The translations under genes and the position numbers were made by a program. 64,000 nucleotides of DNA, taken from Lutraria lutraria (lineage: Eukaryota; Mollusca; Bivalvia; Venerida; Mactridae). The notes below the pieces were generated by a model. It searched no databases and had not been told where the DNA came from. It saw nothing but the letters and a program-made list of their open reading frames with translations. Numbering within the stretch: the first letter of the stretch is position 1; every line of letters starts with the position of its first letter. Location: the NCBI GenBank assembly GCA_964023205.1, contig OZ026835.1, positions 20,659,817 to 20,723,816 of the forward strand, written 5' to 3'. Below are positions 47,704 to 61,040 of this stretch, piece by piece.

Positions 47704-50700
47704 ATGAATACCGTGTTGATCTCGACGCTGTTTGTACTTGGGAGTTGTGTCTGTGAATTTCCATTCAGGAATGTATCACTGTCGTTTGATGAGAGAGTGC
47801 AAGATCTTGTTTCTAGACTGAACATATCAGAAATGATTGATCAGATGTCTCGAGGAGGAGGAAGTGGTGATGGAGAACCTGTTCTACCAATACCTCGTCT
47901 TAATATCGGTAAATACACGTGGGGAACTGAATGTATCCATGGTGATGCATATGGAAATTCAACAGCATTTCCTCAATCCATAGGTCTTGCTGCCACATTC
48001 AGGTAAAATTCCATGCAAAATAAATACACATTTTATTTAGAGTCAGTAAAACATATAACATGTACACAACATTACGATGTATCGCTATTGACCAATATAT
48101 TTGCCCAGGATGCAAATATAATCTGATACTTTCTTCAACTTACCGGTAGTAATTTTTTCCCATTGTTTAACAGCTTTGGTTATTGCATATAGCTACCCCA
48201 GAGAGAGAGTAGAAAAGATACAGGAGAACTGAGTATTTTACTATTTATATCCCTTCTATGCTTACATGTATTATTCTATTACCACTAGTGCCTGTATAAT
48301 AACAATGATAGGCACATGTGTGTTGCCTCCACTTCCGTTTCGACCTTGCATTTAATTGTTTACAAATTAATGCATACCGGAACTTTCAAACATTTTCATA
48401 ATTATGATTTATATCATTTATACATGTAGTCCCTCCTTCTTCAACAAAATTTTTAAAGAATATATGAGGCATATAGAACTGTTTAGAATTTTACAGAATA
48501 TTAGTTTATTGGTTTTGGCTTCCAAAAATAAGCGGGTGTTTTTGTAGAATGTTCAAGATGTGGGAAACTGCAGCATGAAATGTATTCATAGATGCAGTCT
48601 GTTTGAAAAACTGTCCTAAGTATCAATCCTTTTTTGTAAAAATGTTGAAAAATAAGAAAGTATATATGTGTATGTTTGTAAACTAGCTGATACTTTAAAA
48701 CAGTTTTTGTATTTCAATCTAATGTTGTCCTTAATCTTGCTATAATCTATTCAAGACTATCAAGATAGTCACAAAACTTACAGAGCAGCCCATGTAAATC
48801 AAGTAACTAATCAGTATATTGTTATTATTGACAATATGTTGTTATACTTTCCAGTCCTTTACTTATGAGAGAAGTTGCTACTGCTATTTCTAACGAAGTT
48901 CGAGCACGGAACAACGATTTTTTAAGAAGAGGTATTTATGGTGGGCATACTGGACTGAACTGTTTCAGTCCAGTAATCAACATTATGAGACATCCTTTAT
49001 GGGGAAGAAATCAGGTGACAATATAATGCATAAATTTGATGTTTCATTTCATTACCTGTTGAGGGAACATATTTTATACTATAAGTCACACATACATTAT
49101 TACTACTGCTGTATTTCTATGATTCATTGCATAGTCAGTTGGAATTATAGATTAAACTGAGTTTTACATTTTAGGAGACTTATGGTGAGGATCCATATCT
49201 TACAGGAATTCTAGCACGTGAATTTGTGTCTGGATTAAAGGGAGACAATCCAAGATATTATCGAGCAAATGCTGTCTGTAAGCATTTTGATGCATATGGT
49301 GGCCCTGAGGATTTACCTCAGTCAAGACTTAGTTTTAATGCTCAGGTAGTTTTAAACATTTTGTCTTGAAATTATATCTTGCTATGGATAACAGGAATAT
49401 GGTTCCTTTTGTTTTTCAATCAATGTTCATGAAATTTGTATATATATTTTGGTTTATTGCCATTTTCCAACAATTGTCCGATTCACCTGACCAGTTTCCC
49501 TGGATGGTATTCTAACCAGTACTAACTTACTCTTTCACAAGAAACCGGCAACTTCTCCACATGTGGAGGAAAAACATCACTGTTGCCAAATTTTCAATGA
49601 AGGGTGACCTTTTACAACCAGGTATCAAACCCTGATTGCTGGTTTACAAATCCAGCACTCCAGTCACTTGACTGCGGCCATGGCTGTTCATGAAGAAAGT
49701 TCTTCATTCTTCTCATTATACATTATTAAAATTTTGTCCTTTTGAAATAAAGTACTTGATGAGACAAAATCAAAAGTAATCATACTTACTTTTAAGCTCT
49801 GTTGACTACTTTTTTAATGATATTTTTTTATCCAGGTACCATTACGAGACCTCTACACTACATACCTACCACAATTTAAACAATGTGTGCAGAGTGGAGC
49901 TCTTGGTGTCATGTGTAGCTATAACAGGTTATATACAAGTGTCAACTAGTACATTAATGTCTCTAAATATTTCTTGTCCAGATTACTTACTTTTTATTTG
50001 AAAGATTTTTGTTTGTTTGAAATGAAGTCTTTATTTTAAATGTGTTGATGTGCATAACTTTTGATCTAGTGTTTGAATTTTGGGATACGGAAGTCTCTGT
50101 GTCAGTTTGACTGATGAAATTAAATCCTGAGTTATTTGTTTCTTGTGTCTGACTTAGGCATAAAACCTTACCTACCCTCAATTTTCTGTGACTCTGGTCT
50201 TCTTATATGGTGTGCGGAATGGTATGCATGTATGATGTATCCATTTTCTCACCTTTTTTTCCTTTTGTCAGAACAAGAAGAAAAAATGCTCCATTCTATA
50301 TGTAATGACAATGCAACCAGAAATAAAAAACAAATATTTTTTTATGCCTTGAACTTATAATTGGTAAAGTTGTTTGTGAAAGGTAAGGCTATCCGCTAGT
50401 TGGTAACCTAGTAACACTTGTTATGTTTTCTAAAAAAATGGTTATATGTATGGCATAAAACTCAGCAGTAACTAAGAATTTTAAGGAATTTACCTTCATA
50501 CAATTCTGTTGATTTAATATAAAAAACACTGCTGTAAGGTTGTATATGGAAGGTCGGTGGTTCTACCTAGGTGTATGCATGGTGTATTCCTTCCTCTTTG
50601 TTGTGGGACAAGTTGCAAATGAATCTTTGAAAAGAAAACAGAATCTACACAATGTAATACAATCTATTTGGTGTTTGATTGTTTCAGAGTAAAACATTGT

Positions 50701-53700
50701 AGACATTGCATTTTGTTGTTATCTCTCATTAGTAGTTTTTTTTAAATTTGTGAATACATGTATTTCAGTGTGAATGGTGTACCATCTTGTGTGAATAAAA
50801 TGTTGCTTACTGACATATTAAGAGAACAGTGGAATTTTACAGGCTTCGTTATCAGTGATGCTGGTAAGTTCTTTTAATAGTGTATAGTTGAAATATCATA
50901 CCAAGTAAGACCATACCATAGTAACAGTGAATCTTGTATTAAAAGACCAACCAAACTAATACTAAATGTCTGCTTGCATATTTTACCCTGTGAATTGATG
51001 TTGAAGTTGAATTACCAAAATGGTATTTTTTTTCAAAATCATTTTTTTGACTAATATATATTTCTTAAAGAAATCGCCTACCGGTATTTGTTTACAAATT
51101 TGGGTAAACAATGCGATTTTGATTCTCTACCCTGTTTATTCAGTAGAATCTTTAGTAATTAATTTTTTTCAAAAAGAACTTAATGTAGTCCACTTGTTTG
51201 AAGAGTTACAGTGTATTGAATTGTATTTACTCATATGTCTCTGATATATTATTGTTATGTTTCTTGAAGTCATTTAAAATATCATGGTCTCAGGTATGGG
51301 AGCGATATTAAATTAGTTTTAAAACATTACTGTCTACTAGTCTAATCACTTTGATATGATTCATAAAATACTTGTAACTTACCCAGTAAGCCTTAATGCC
51401 CAGATAAACTATGATGTTAAATTTTTATTTCAGGTGCGGTTGAATTCATTATTCTTAATCACCGCTATATTCAGGACATTGAGGAAGCTGCAATAGCCTG
51501 TGTGGAGGCGGGGCTTAATCTAGAATTGCATGGCGGGAATTTTGTCAGAGGAGCATTTGATTGGTTGAAAGATGCCGTCATTAAAAAGAAATTAGCAGTA
51601 AGTTTCATAATAATTATGATAAAATCTTTATATCTCAAAATCTCAGTGATTGTTTAGCAGATTATATAGTTGTATACATTTTTTGAAAATATTTAACTAT
51701 GTTAAGAGTAGCATTTCCTGCTAATTCCACCACTGTTAGTATCAAATTTATTTCCAATTGAAACTTGCATATTTTTCCAGGAAGAAACCATAGTTAAGAG
51801 GGTGAAGCCTTTGTTTTATACCAGAATGAGACTGGGAGAGTTTGATCCACCTGACATGAATCCATACAATAACCTTGATTTATCAGTGATACAAAGTGTA
51901 CCTCACCGAGAGTTGTCTATACTTGCTGCCATGCAATCCTTTGTCTTACTGAAGAACGATGGAGTGTTACCAGTCAAAAATGTCTTCAAGAAAATTGCTG
52001 TAAGACTTTTTCATCATATCAATAAACCTTTTAACTGTCCACATCCAACTAATCCTTGAAAGCTACTTTTGGTGCATTATAGGGTTAAAGACTTTGTTTT
52101 CGTTTTGAACTTTTGAAGTCCCAGGTAGTGCTGACCAACACAGGTTGGTCCAGAAAAGTAATAATTTAATGGTCATATATGACACCTGGCTGATGATAAT
52201 TTGAAAAGTTAACAAATTTCCCTACTGATGTTATCGTAAATTTGACCCTTTGGTACAAACTTTTAATACTTTATTTCACTAATTTCAAGAGTCAAAATGC
52301 CACTTTCATGGTCAAATGAGTGCCTTACAATAAACAAGATTCAGCTATATAGAACTGATACCATATTACAAATGTATTTACGTAATAAAATTTTGTATGA
52401 TGTTGGAGATGAGATAAAAAATGTATAGTTCACTAACCTGGTATTCCTATCATCTGCACAGCACTGATCATAAAGGACTGATATATACTTGCATGTTATT
52501 GTACTTGTATACATTGTATCCTCGTCATTCCACTATTTGTAAGCGTGGTCCACCGTGTTTAATGCCGTGGTCCACAGTGTTTAATGCCGTGGTCCACAGT
52601 GTTTAATGCCGTGGTCCACAGTATTTAATGCCGTGGTCCACAGTGTTTAATGCCGTGGTCCACAGTGTTTAATGCCGTGGTCCACAGTGTTTAATGCCGT
52701 GGTCCACAGTGTTTAATGCCGTGGTCCACAGTGTTTAATGCCGTGGTCCACAGTGTTTAATGCCGTGGTCCACAGTGTTTAATGCCGTGGTCCACAGTGT
52801 TTAATGCCGTGGTCCACAGTGTTTAATGTACTGGACTTGTTACCTGATGATTCAAGAAAATTTGACAAATTGAGATATTCCTCCATATGTGGAGAAATTG
52901 CCATGTCCTTGTCACGGGCTTGTGGACGGGTAAATTAGTTCTGGTTGAAATCTAGTCCAGGAAAACTGATTAGGTGAACCAGTCATCGTATATAACTGAA
53001 AAATTGTTGAAAACGGTGTTTAACTTGCTAAAATAGATATCAATTATTTGTGATCTTTGTGTACAATGGTACATTTATTTTAATTTATAAAGATTGTTGG
53101 TCCATTTGCTGATAATGCTGTACAACAGATGGGAAATTATGGTCCTGAAGTGGACCTACACTTTACAAGCACTGTCATCAAAGGACTAGCACCACTTGGA
53201 GAAACTGTTGCGACTGCAGCTGGCTGTCAGGACCCAATCTGTGTTGATTATGATAAAAACTCCATCATTTCTGCAGTGCAGGAATCTGATTTTGTAGTCG
53301 TCTGTTTAGGGACAGGTCAATGATTGATTTACTTAATAGAAATTAATGAGTTTGGCAGCATTTGATTACATCAGTCTGTCTGAGCCATTTTTCATTTAAG
53401 ATTGTTGACATCAGATTCATACAAAGTAATTTGTTATGTTTCATTTAGTTATTGTGAGTGTCTAACTGAAACATATACAATCAATACAGTGTTAGCTGAC
53501 ATCTCCGAATAAAGGTCACTCTGTTAAAAAAGGCCATTCCTTCAAAAACTGTCATTGATTATTTAGAACAGAATGACCTCCATAAAAGGCTATACCTATC
53601 AACAAAGACCACATTATGTCTTTCTAGAGGATAGCCTTTGATCACAGGTTTGACTGCAATAATTGCTCATCTTGAATTATTGCTTCATTAAATTTTTTAT

Positions 53701-56700
53701 CAGTAATTCAGTTGGTTTTATTACTAGTACAAATGTAGTAGTATTAAGTCAGAATATTGACAGAGTTGTGAATGTTTTTTTATGTACCTAGGTGTCGCTG
53801 TTGAAACAGAAAATTTTGACAGAAGGAACATGTTGTTACCAGGTTATCAAGATCAACTTCTAAAGGATGCTATGCAATATGGTAGGTGAAGAACATTTGT
53901 CTTTATATTTCATTTACTTGACAGAAATATTCTTCAGATGAGATATTATTGTCTGTGATGTAGTCTATATTAACAAAAATATTTTTTGTGTAGTTTTTTT
54001 TCACGCCTTTTCCATGGGATTTATTCTCATGGTTATTTTGCAACTTTTTTAGCTTTAACAGTGGGAGAATTTCCTGTGTGTTCTCCTGGGTAGAATCTCC
54101 AAACTAACATCAACTTACTAGACAACTTTCTCACATGAGATTTGGTATGTCCCTAATTACAGTAATGAGGGGCCAGAGACCATAACCATTAGATTGAAGA
54201 AGCCCCATACTTTGTTTTAAATTGACATTAAACTTTAAAACATTAAAATAAACCTTCATTATTGGCATCTGAACAAATATAACAACTTATATTTTATGTG
54301 TTTTACAGTGGATATTGTTCCATGGACACATTTATGCTAATATAACAATTTATTAATAAACAAAGACTTATTTGCACAGACATTAAATCTGTATTTTAAA
54401 ATGAACGTCTTACATTATTTTGCTTGTGTCCTCAGCATATGGTAGAGTGATACTCCTAGTGTTCAGTGCAGGACCTTTAGATATAAGACTTGCGCAACAA
54501 CCAGCAATCTCGGCGATCCTTCACTGTTTCTTTCCAGCACAAGCTACAGGAGTAGCTTTATATAATGTACTAACAAACAATCATCCTGAAGCTAATCCTG
54601 CAGGTCGACTTCCATTTACATGGTATTCATCAGATGATCAGGTAATATACTACATTGTACTCATAATTTCATAAGAATACCAGACATTTTTACCCTTAAA
54701 TATTACTTTTTTACATTCCGATAGAAGTACGATCAAACCTGTGTTAGTGGTCAGCTCCGAATAATCAAAATGGTATTTTAACTCTTGAAATTAGTAAAAT
54801 AAGGCTTCTGACTCTTGAGAATTTGTACTAGTCTAATGGGTCAAAATTAATTTGCTATTACAACAGTAAAAATTATACTAACTCTTAAAATTATATCTAT
54901 AATCAGCCATATTTGACTTAAAGCCCCATTAGCATTTTAGATGTTAAAATTAAAGTAGGTCTTATTTTACCTAGAAAGATATCTTTTTTTATCAATGAAA
55001 CTGACATTTACTTGCAATAAAAACATTCCAAAATTTTCTTTTTTAATCACAAAGTACATATAGAATTATAGCACAGTATTTTTTTCAATGATATTGCAAA
55101 AAATAAGAAAAAGCATCTTGACAACATTTTTACAAAATGTGGCTAAAGAAAGGTATTGTGTAAATATGTTTTAGAGCAAATAAAATATATTTCTTACATT
55201 TTACTATCAACAAATCTATTGTTCTGCATTACTAAATTTTAAAAGCTAATGGGGCTTTAACGATATATGAACTATTTGTTACTGTTTCTGCTTTCCAGGT
55301 ACCATCCATGACAGACTACAGTATGTGGAATAGAACATACCGTTACTTCACTGGTGACCCACTTTATCCATTTGGATATGGTTTATCTTATACACAATTT
55401 CAATACAGTGACCTTGAACTGCTTCCTGTGACAATCAAAGCTGGTGAAAATGTCACAGCTTCATTTAAACTTACAAATATTGGCAATTTGCCAGGATCAG
55501 AGGTAATTGTGATATATTTGACTTACCATTAATAAAAGCACCATTAGCTTTTTTTATTTTAAAATTAAAGTAGGTCTTCCAGAATTTCTGATTTAATCAT
55601 GAATTGCAATTAGAAATGTAGCACAAATTTTTTTCAACGACATTGCAAAAAATAAGAAAAAGCATCTGACAACATTCTTACGAGTTATATGGCTAAGAAA
55701 GGTATTACATAAATATTGTTTTAGAGCAAATAAAACATATTTCTTATATCTTACTATCATTTTATCTTTTGTTCTGTGTTACTAAATTCAAAAAGCTAAT
55801 GGGCCTTTAAGCAAATGCACAATTACCAGGTATTGTGTGTTTTTCACCAATCTACTTTCATGTCAGATTATGACTAGAATTATTTTATTATGACAGAAAA
55901 AGTCTTAATGTGCTCATTGATATTTTTTATTGTTAAGTCTTATACATAAGTCAAAAGAAATTTACTATGTATTTAATCTTTGTACAAGAGCTGCAGCTAC
56001 ATGTATGCTCCAATGGGTAGTGGGCTGGACTTGTAGAATTTATTTATCTATACCATAATACTTAAGTATTAAATATATAATGTTGTAATCTGTAGTGTTC
56101 AACTTGTTAATTGTATACACTGCATGTCTGTCCATCAGTCTGTCTTATTACATCATCAATATACATGTTTAATTTGTTGCTGAATAACCATGCATTTTAC
56201 AGGTACATCAGGTGTATATATCCTGGTTGAATGCCACTGTACCTACTCCTAGATACCAACTTGTTAACTTTAACAGAACAATGTTAGATAAAGGACAGAC
56301 AATGTCTATAAATGCTGTTGTTACTAGTGACGTAATGGCTGTATATATTGAGGGAAAAGGTTTTGTAATTGAACCAGGTTTGTTATTTTGTTACATACAT
56401 TTTACAAATCCATTTAATTTTTAAACTTCTCATGTTACTGGTATAAAACATGTTTTAACGTTATGTCGATAATATTGATAAAGTGTTTTTAAATGGTCTT
56501 GTTATTGGGCTGAAGACTATCATATTAGCTTGAGGCTGAATGCTTATATGATTGTCTGAAACCAATAACAAGGCCATTATGAAAACACTTATTGACAATT
56601 TTATTAATTAAATATTGAATATAGACGCAGTTTAATAATGGCCGAGCTGGACAGTCAGTCAGAATGATTGAATCTCATGAGTTTTTTCTTTAAAGGCTGT

Positions 56701-57846
56701 GTTTTTTCATAACGGTCGAGTTTTGTGTTCATAAAGTCGTGGTTAACTTCATATCGGTCCTGCATTTGAAGTGAAAACGCACCTATTATTGAATAGTTTT
56801 AATTAAAAAGATTGTTTTAATTAGTCATATTATTGTAGCCGAACACAATTATAGTGAATTCCTTGATTAAATATCTTTTATTTACTGCATTAAGAATGTG
56901 AAATTGTGCATTCAGGGGAAATAAATACTTTGTATACTGTAGAACTGGTTTTATTCGCATAAGTTTTATTTTCGCTAATATTTGCGAATCGAATACCTCG
57001 CGAATTCATAAATATTGCAAATAAATGCTGAGTTTTATAAATTTGAAAATGAGTACATGTATGTCTGAGAATACGCAACTTAATTCTGTAATAGTCTAGA
57101 TATCAGTCTATTGTTATTATACTTTTTTAGTTATAAAACAGTATCAAAACTTAAATGTCTAACAGATCAGGTGTGACACACAAATATCAAAGCAACGACA
57201 GCGTGTCTTTCATCGCAGTTTAATTTAGCCTGACGACGTCGCGAATTCATAAATATGCAAATAAAGAAAACAGCTGATTTTTAACAAGAAACGCGAAATT
57301 TTGACCTCGCGAAATTAAAGCATTCTGCAGTATCTCATTTTTAGTTATGTTCAAGTTCACTGTAACCATGTTTTTCAATATAATCCCGTGCCAGAACTGA
57401 TAATTTTGAATACAAACGCATAATTATATTTTCTTGTGTAGATGAGTAAATTTGCATATACAATGTAGTAGTTCTGATCCAGGTTATAATATCCTGGTCA
57501 TAAACTTCTATGAAAGTTTTTAACAAAAATGTCCATTTTCTTCAAGATGTAGAGGACTTGGCATCTCCATGTGGAAGTGTAAGTTAGTACTGGTTAGAAT
57601 ACAGTCCTAGAAACTGGTTAAGTGAACCGACTGCATATATAACTGAAATATTGTTTGAAAACGGCATTATACCCACTGAAACACAAGTAGTATAGACAGC
57701 TATTGAACCAATAGGTATGATGTATCTATAAATGTATATATATTGTAATTACAGGTGAAATTGTTGTGTATGTTGGTGGGCAGATCCCAAACCAGAAGAC
57801 TAAAGTACCATCAAATATTCTCCGTGCTGTGTTTAAAATCACTTGA
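47704..57846 (+). CDS. Secreted glycoside hydrolase family 3, beta-D-xylosidase-like
   Basis: Exons: 47704-48002, 48855-49014, 49175-49345, 49836-49927, 50769-50863, 51434-51597, 51781-51999, 53093-53315, 53792-53881, 54436-54641, 55299-55502, 56203-56377, 57755-57846 (TGA). All GT-AG; 2190 nt, 729 aa. Signal peptide MNTVLISTLFVLGSCVC. GH3 landmarks: WGTECIHG, ETYGEDPYLTG (154-164), substrate-binding CKHF (K189-H190), MCSYN, GFVISDAG with candidate nucleophile D271, the alpha/beta sandwich domain (LLKNDGVLPV, LPFTWY, YPFGYGLSYTQF), and a C-terminal FnIII-like domain (ASFKLTNIGNLPGSEVHQV). At least eight N-x-S/T sites fit a secreted glycoprotein. Family members remove terminal xylose or arabinose from plant and algal polysaccharides; digestive use is inferred. 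It shares a short upstream region with MGST3. No damage seen. Confidence 0.93.
49448..49690 (-). mobile_element. tRNA-derived SINE, family A
   Basis: Inverted copy: the minus strand reads ctggatttgtaaaccagcaa, box B-like gggtttgatacctgg, then ccacatgtggagaagttgcc and aggtgaatcggacaattgtt. GH3 intron 3. Confidence 0.7.
52543..52828. repeat. 22 bp minisatellite, about 13 copies, GH3 intron 7
   Basis: Unit gtttaatgccgtggtccaca gt repeats with an exact 22 bp period from about 52557. Only the first unit (gcgtggtccaccgtg) and one a/g change (gtatttaatg) differ, so the array is young. Confidence 0.95.
52829..53030 (+). mobile_element. SINE family A, 5' part lost to the 22 bp array
   Basis: Body phrases ccatatgtggagaaattgcc, tctagtccaggaaaactgat and aggtgaaccagtcatcgtat match the copy at 4848-5100. 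The head joins the minisatellite directly. Confidence 0.65.
53487..53662. mobile_element. MITE, CAGTCAAACCTGTG-type ends
   Basis: Left acagtgttagctgacatctc and right gatcacaggtttgactgcaa with inner ggccattcc / aaagaccaca phrases shared with 9266-9443 and 58508-58652. GH3 intron 8. Confidence 0.55.
54918..55260. mobile_element. TTAA-flanked MITE, copy 1
   Basis: ttaa|agccccattagc ... gctaatggggct|ttaa: 12 bp perfect inverted ends with TTAA duplicated, as for piggyBac or Kolobok elements. Interior shares gcaaaaaataagaaaaagca with copy 2. GH3 intron 10. Confidence 0.8.
55536..55815. mobile_element. TTAA-type MITE, copy 2 (diverged)
   Basis: Left aaaagcaccattagct and right aaaagctaatgggccttta correspond to copy 1. 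The interior is about 80% similar, with a deletion of roughly 60 bp near the left end. Same orientation as copy 1, but in GH3 intron 11. Confidence 0.75.
56475..56602. repeat. Imperfect inverted repeat, GH3 intron 12
   Basis: gataaagtgtttttaaatgg...cttgttattgg pairs with ccaataacaag...gaaaacacttattgac. It is a fold-back of about 125 bp, probably a small MITE. Confidence 0.5.
56937..57330. mobile_element. TA-flanked MITE, GH3 intron 12
   Basis: Left ctgtagaactggttttattc and right aaattaaagcattctgcag are inverted and TA-flanked; cctcgcgaatt(c) occurs in both halves. End style resembles the 776-987 element. Confidence 0.6.
57545..57680 (+). mobile_element. SINE family A, 3' part only
   Basis: Phrases tctccatgtggaagtgtaag, acagtcctagaaactggtta and agtgaaccgactgcatatat match the family body. 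The head is missing. GH3 intron 12, close to the last exon. Confidence 0.6.
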
Positions 57847-58780
57847 TCTATGTAGGACTTCAGAAATGTTTGTTACATGTTTCATATCAAAACTTCTCCC
57901 CATTCTAATCTTGTCTGTGATACTGTTTTAGTTAAATACAAAGTGTTCATCCAACATGTGTAATTATGTACTGTAATAGTTCTGCCATACTGATCTGATG
58001 TTTGTATTTATAACCATTCTGTCATTTTCATCATTAAGTTTTGATATTCAATTTTTTGTCTAATATTGTATTTAATAATTATACTCCTAACTACTTGTTA
58101 TATTATCAACTATTTATCTTCTGTCCCTGCTTTGGGGAACTCAAATTATTGCATATCTGATGTGTAGTGACTGTGGCAACTCTTATTTAAATTTAAGTAC
58201 TGGCATCCTACACACACTGTACACAATTTTATACTGGTACTTAATATCTAGAATTTGATTGAACATTTTTTAGCAGGAGGATGATAAATAATAGTTCATT
58301 GAAATCACATATTCCACATTGAAATCACATATTCCACATTGAAATCACATATTCCACATTTTTGGTACGCTTTTTTAATTGTTCAGTCTGTTAACACTGT
58401 TTATCTCAAGATCTGAAAAAGCACATTGTAGCATCGTCACTTCATTTTCTTGAAAATTATTGTAACAAAATGTATGTTGACCAGTTTCTGTTAAAAGTTT
58501 GTAGGTACAGTGCAACCTGTCTTAGCAACTACCTCCAAATAAAGATTCTTTAGAAAAAAACTGATTATTTAGAATAAAATGAGCTCCAATCAAAGGCCAC
58601 CTGTGACTAAGGCCACATTTTGTCTATCCCAAGAGTAATCAAGTTTTATTGTATATAATGAGGTAGTGACACATTTAGAAAATTCAGTATTATACTGTAT
58701 GTATGTTTGTATGTATGAATGGTCACTTTATGGTGCTATTTTTTGAATAAATGAGAATAAATTTTGTAGACCTAAGATTT
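57847..58780 (+). other. Putative GH3 3' UTR with poly(A) signals
   Basis: AT-rich sequence after TGA 57844-57846. AATAAA occurs at 58573-58578, 58746-58751 and 58756-58761; the last two are the likeliest. A 20 bp repeat (cacatattccacattgaaat) is present about three times at 58296-58362. Confidence 0.5.
58508..58652. mobile_element. MITE, CAGTGCAACCTGTC-type ends (diverged)
   Basis: Left cagtgcaacctgtcttagca, inner aaaggccacctgtgactaag, weak right end caagttttattgta. TA precedes the left end. Lies in the putative GH3 3' UTR. Confidence 0.45.
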
Positions 58781-58799
58781 TATGTTTAACCAAAAATTC

Positions 58800-60800
58800 T
58801 CATCCAGATACTTGGATAATGTATACAATATTCTGCAATAACAATTGTACACTGTAAAACACTGATTGTTCAAAATATGCCCCTGAAGAATTAGACAAAA
58901 AGAGAATGCTACATCCAATTACAGTGTGAAACACTTTTCAAACAAAACAAAACGTAACACTTTTATCACTGATAAAATCTTTTAATTTAATGTTACATTT
59001 AAACACAATCATTTGAATGATAATTGAGCATAGTTATTGCATCTGATCATAAATATGTGTATTAAATCATATCTTGGGTACATTTGTATCTAGTTATAGT
59101 GAGATAAGCTACAAACCCTGTATAAATACGTCCCGCATAAGTAACACTATTTCCTAGTAAAAAACAGAGACAAAGATATGTAATTAATTATATATTAATA
59201 TTGACACTTAAGTATAACATGACAAAGAAACAAAAAAGCAATGATTGCTTACATTTTAACTTGAACAATGTGACAAATACCCCAACATGCTGCATAGACC
59301 TTGAATGCACAGCCATAGAAGTTGCGCACGATAATCATCTAGTGGTGGTAAACATTAGTGTTAAGTTATTTCAAAATCCTCCTGTGAATGACAAAGTTAC
59401 AGAGCAGACACGATTCGGGACAGACTGACTGACCAACCAACTGACAAAGTGACTCCGATTTAGTCCCCACTATTTTAGTAGGGTATAATAATAACAAGAA
59501 GTGTTTGTGAAACACGAATGCCCCCTCATAACCTTTGACCTACTGATCTCAAAATCAATAGTGGTCATCTACAAGTGATGACCAATCTCCCAACCAAATC
59601 TGAAGAGCTTGGGCCAAATTGTTCTCTAGTTACAGGTCGGACAAGGTTTGGTTATAGACAGACCGACCAACATGTGCAAAGCAATATACCCCCTTTTTTT
59701 GGAAGGGAGTATAATTAATGCATGATCATTTAATTCACATAAAGTATGTACTGATGAATTGTTTGAATCAAAATGTAAAAAAGATTGTATAACATAGTAA
59801 AAGAACTGATAGGCATAAAAAGAAATTGTCTGTTTCTGGTTCCCCAATCTATCCTAGTGTTTCCAAGCAACCCAAGACTTTTTATTAGGTCAAAGGAACA
59901 GTAAGTCCACTTTCTAACTTTTTTACTTTCAACGAACAATCAAAAGAAATCTTCCAAAAGAACAGATTTCCCTACCTACATTGTTTTGTAAAATGAGCAT
60001 GTAACCAGAAATATTTTTTGTACTCCTAGTAGGAAAGACCTATATCAAATATGTATAATAGATCTTTGATTATGGCGAATTTAAAGAAAGAACTAGATAA
60101 AACACTGCTCCTGTGTTTACTTCACTGTTAAGGATATAGGGAAATATGGATAAAGTATTTATTTGGGACCCTAGGAATTCTCTTTAATCAAGATTTACTG
60201 ATGGACACAAATCATAGGTAATTTTGACGGGAAAAATCATACCTAAAATAAATCTGAATCAATAAATTCTTTAATGAGATTGGACAGAGATAATAACAGT
60301 GAACAACCTGAGGGATTAGCCTGCAAAACCTTCAGAAACAGAAAAAGGACAACATTGCCTTGAAGCCCTGAAGACAGTCATTAATATCTAAAATATAATT
60401 TGTCATGGAATGCATGTATATTTTACCAGTACACTCAACATATATCATTACATTACAACAAATATGGTAATGCCAGATGATTGGCAATGTGATTTCTACA
60501 TGATTTGTACAAAGATTACAATACTGATAACATTCTGCAAGACTCACAAGTGACTCAAATCAGACTTCATCAAAATCAAGTTCATTACCGGTATGTGCAA
60601 TTAAAAAAAAGGATCTAGAGGATCTAATTGTACCTACCAGGTACTCAAGTTCCAGTAAAATTAATACAGTGGCTGATGCCACTAAGATATCCATATTAAA
60701 TATGATACCATCTGTTGTTTACAGACCATTTGTCAGCTATGGTCATTTCAGGACCACCCCCGAGAGAGAGCGATGGAGATGCAGGAGAACGGGGCATTTA
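58800..60800. other. Intergenic; remnant of a molluscan tandem-repeat element at 59390-59720
   Basis: Gene-free. 59404-59480 (gacagactgactgaccaacc, then actttgttgg-type inverse and tattttagtagggtataata) and 59500-59720 resemble, in reverse, the start of the 39280 element. The rest has no recognised feature. Confidence 0.4.
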
Positions 60801-60819
60801 TATCTCTACTCTTATTTCA

Positions 60820-61040
60820 GTTAGATTTCCTGGTTCTTTATTGTGCCTGGTGTAAAGCACTGAAACATGCCTAACTCGTTTCCTGTGGTTTTCTAAGCAC
60901 AGTACTGGGTTTGGTTGTGGGTATAAGAGACACTGCAAAGTGACCCTAAAATATAGGAAGCCGGAGCTGAGATTCGAACCCACAACTTTACAATTGGTAG
61001 TCCAGCGCATTAGCACTAGACCACTGATCCAGACCCTTAG
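60820..61040 (-). mobile_element. tRNA-derived SINE, family C
   Basis: The minus strand reads ggtctggatcagtggtctag (box A region), gtgggttcgaatctcagctc (box B ggttcgaatctc), then aaaccacaggaaacgagtta and an aataaagaaccagg end. Distinct from families A and B. Confidence 0.7.

Noticed and set aside
59201..59428. 75-codon plus ORF
   Set aside because: Runs into a known-style repeat (gactgactgaccaacc) with no domain.
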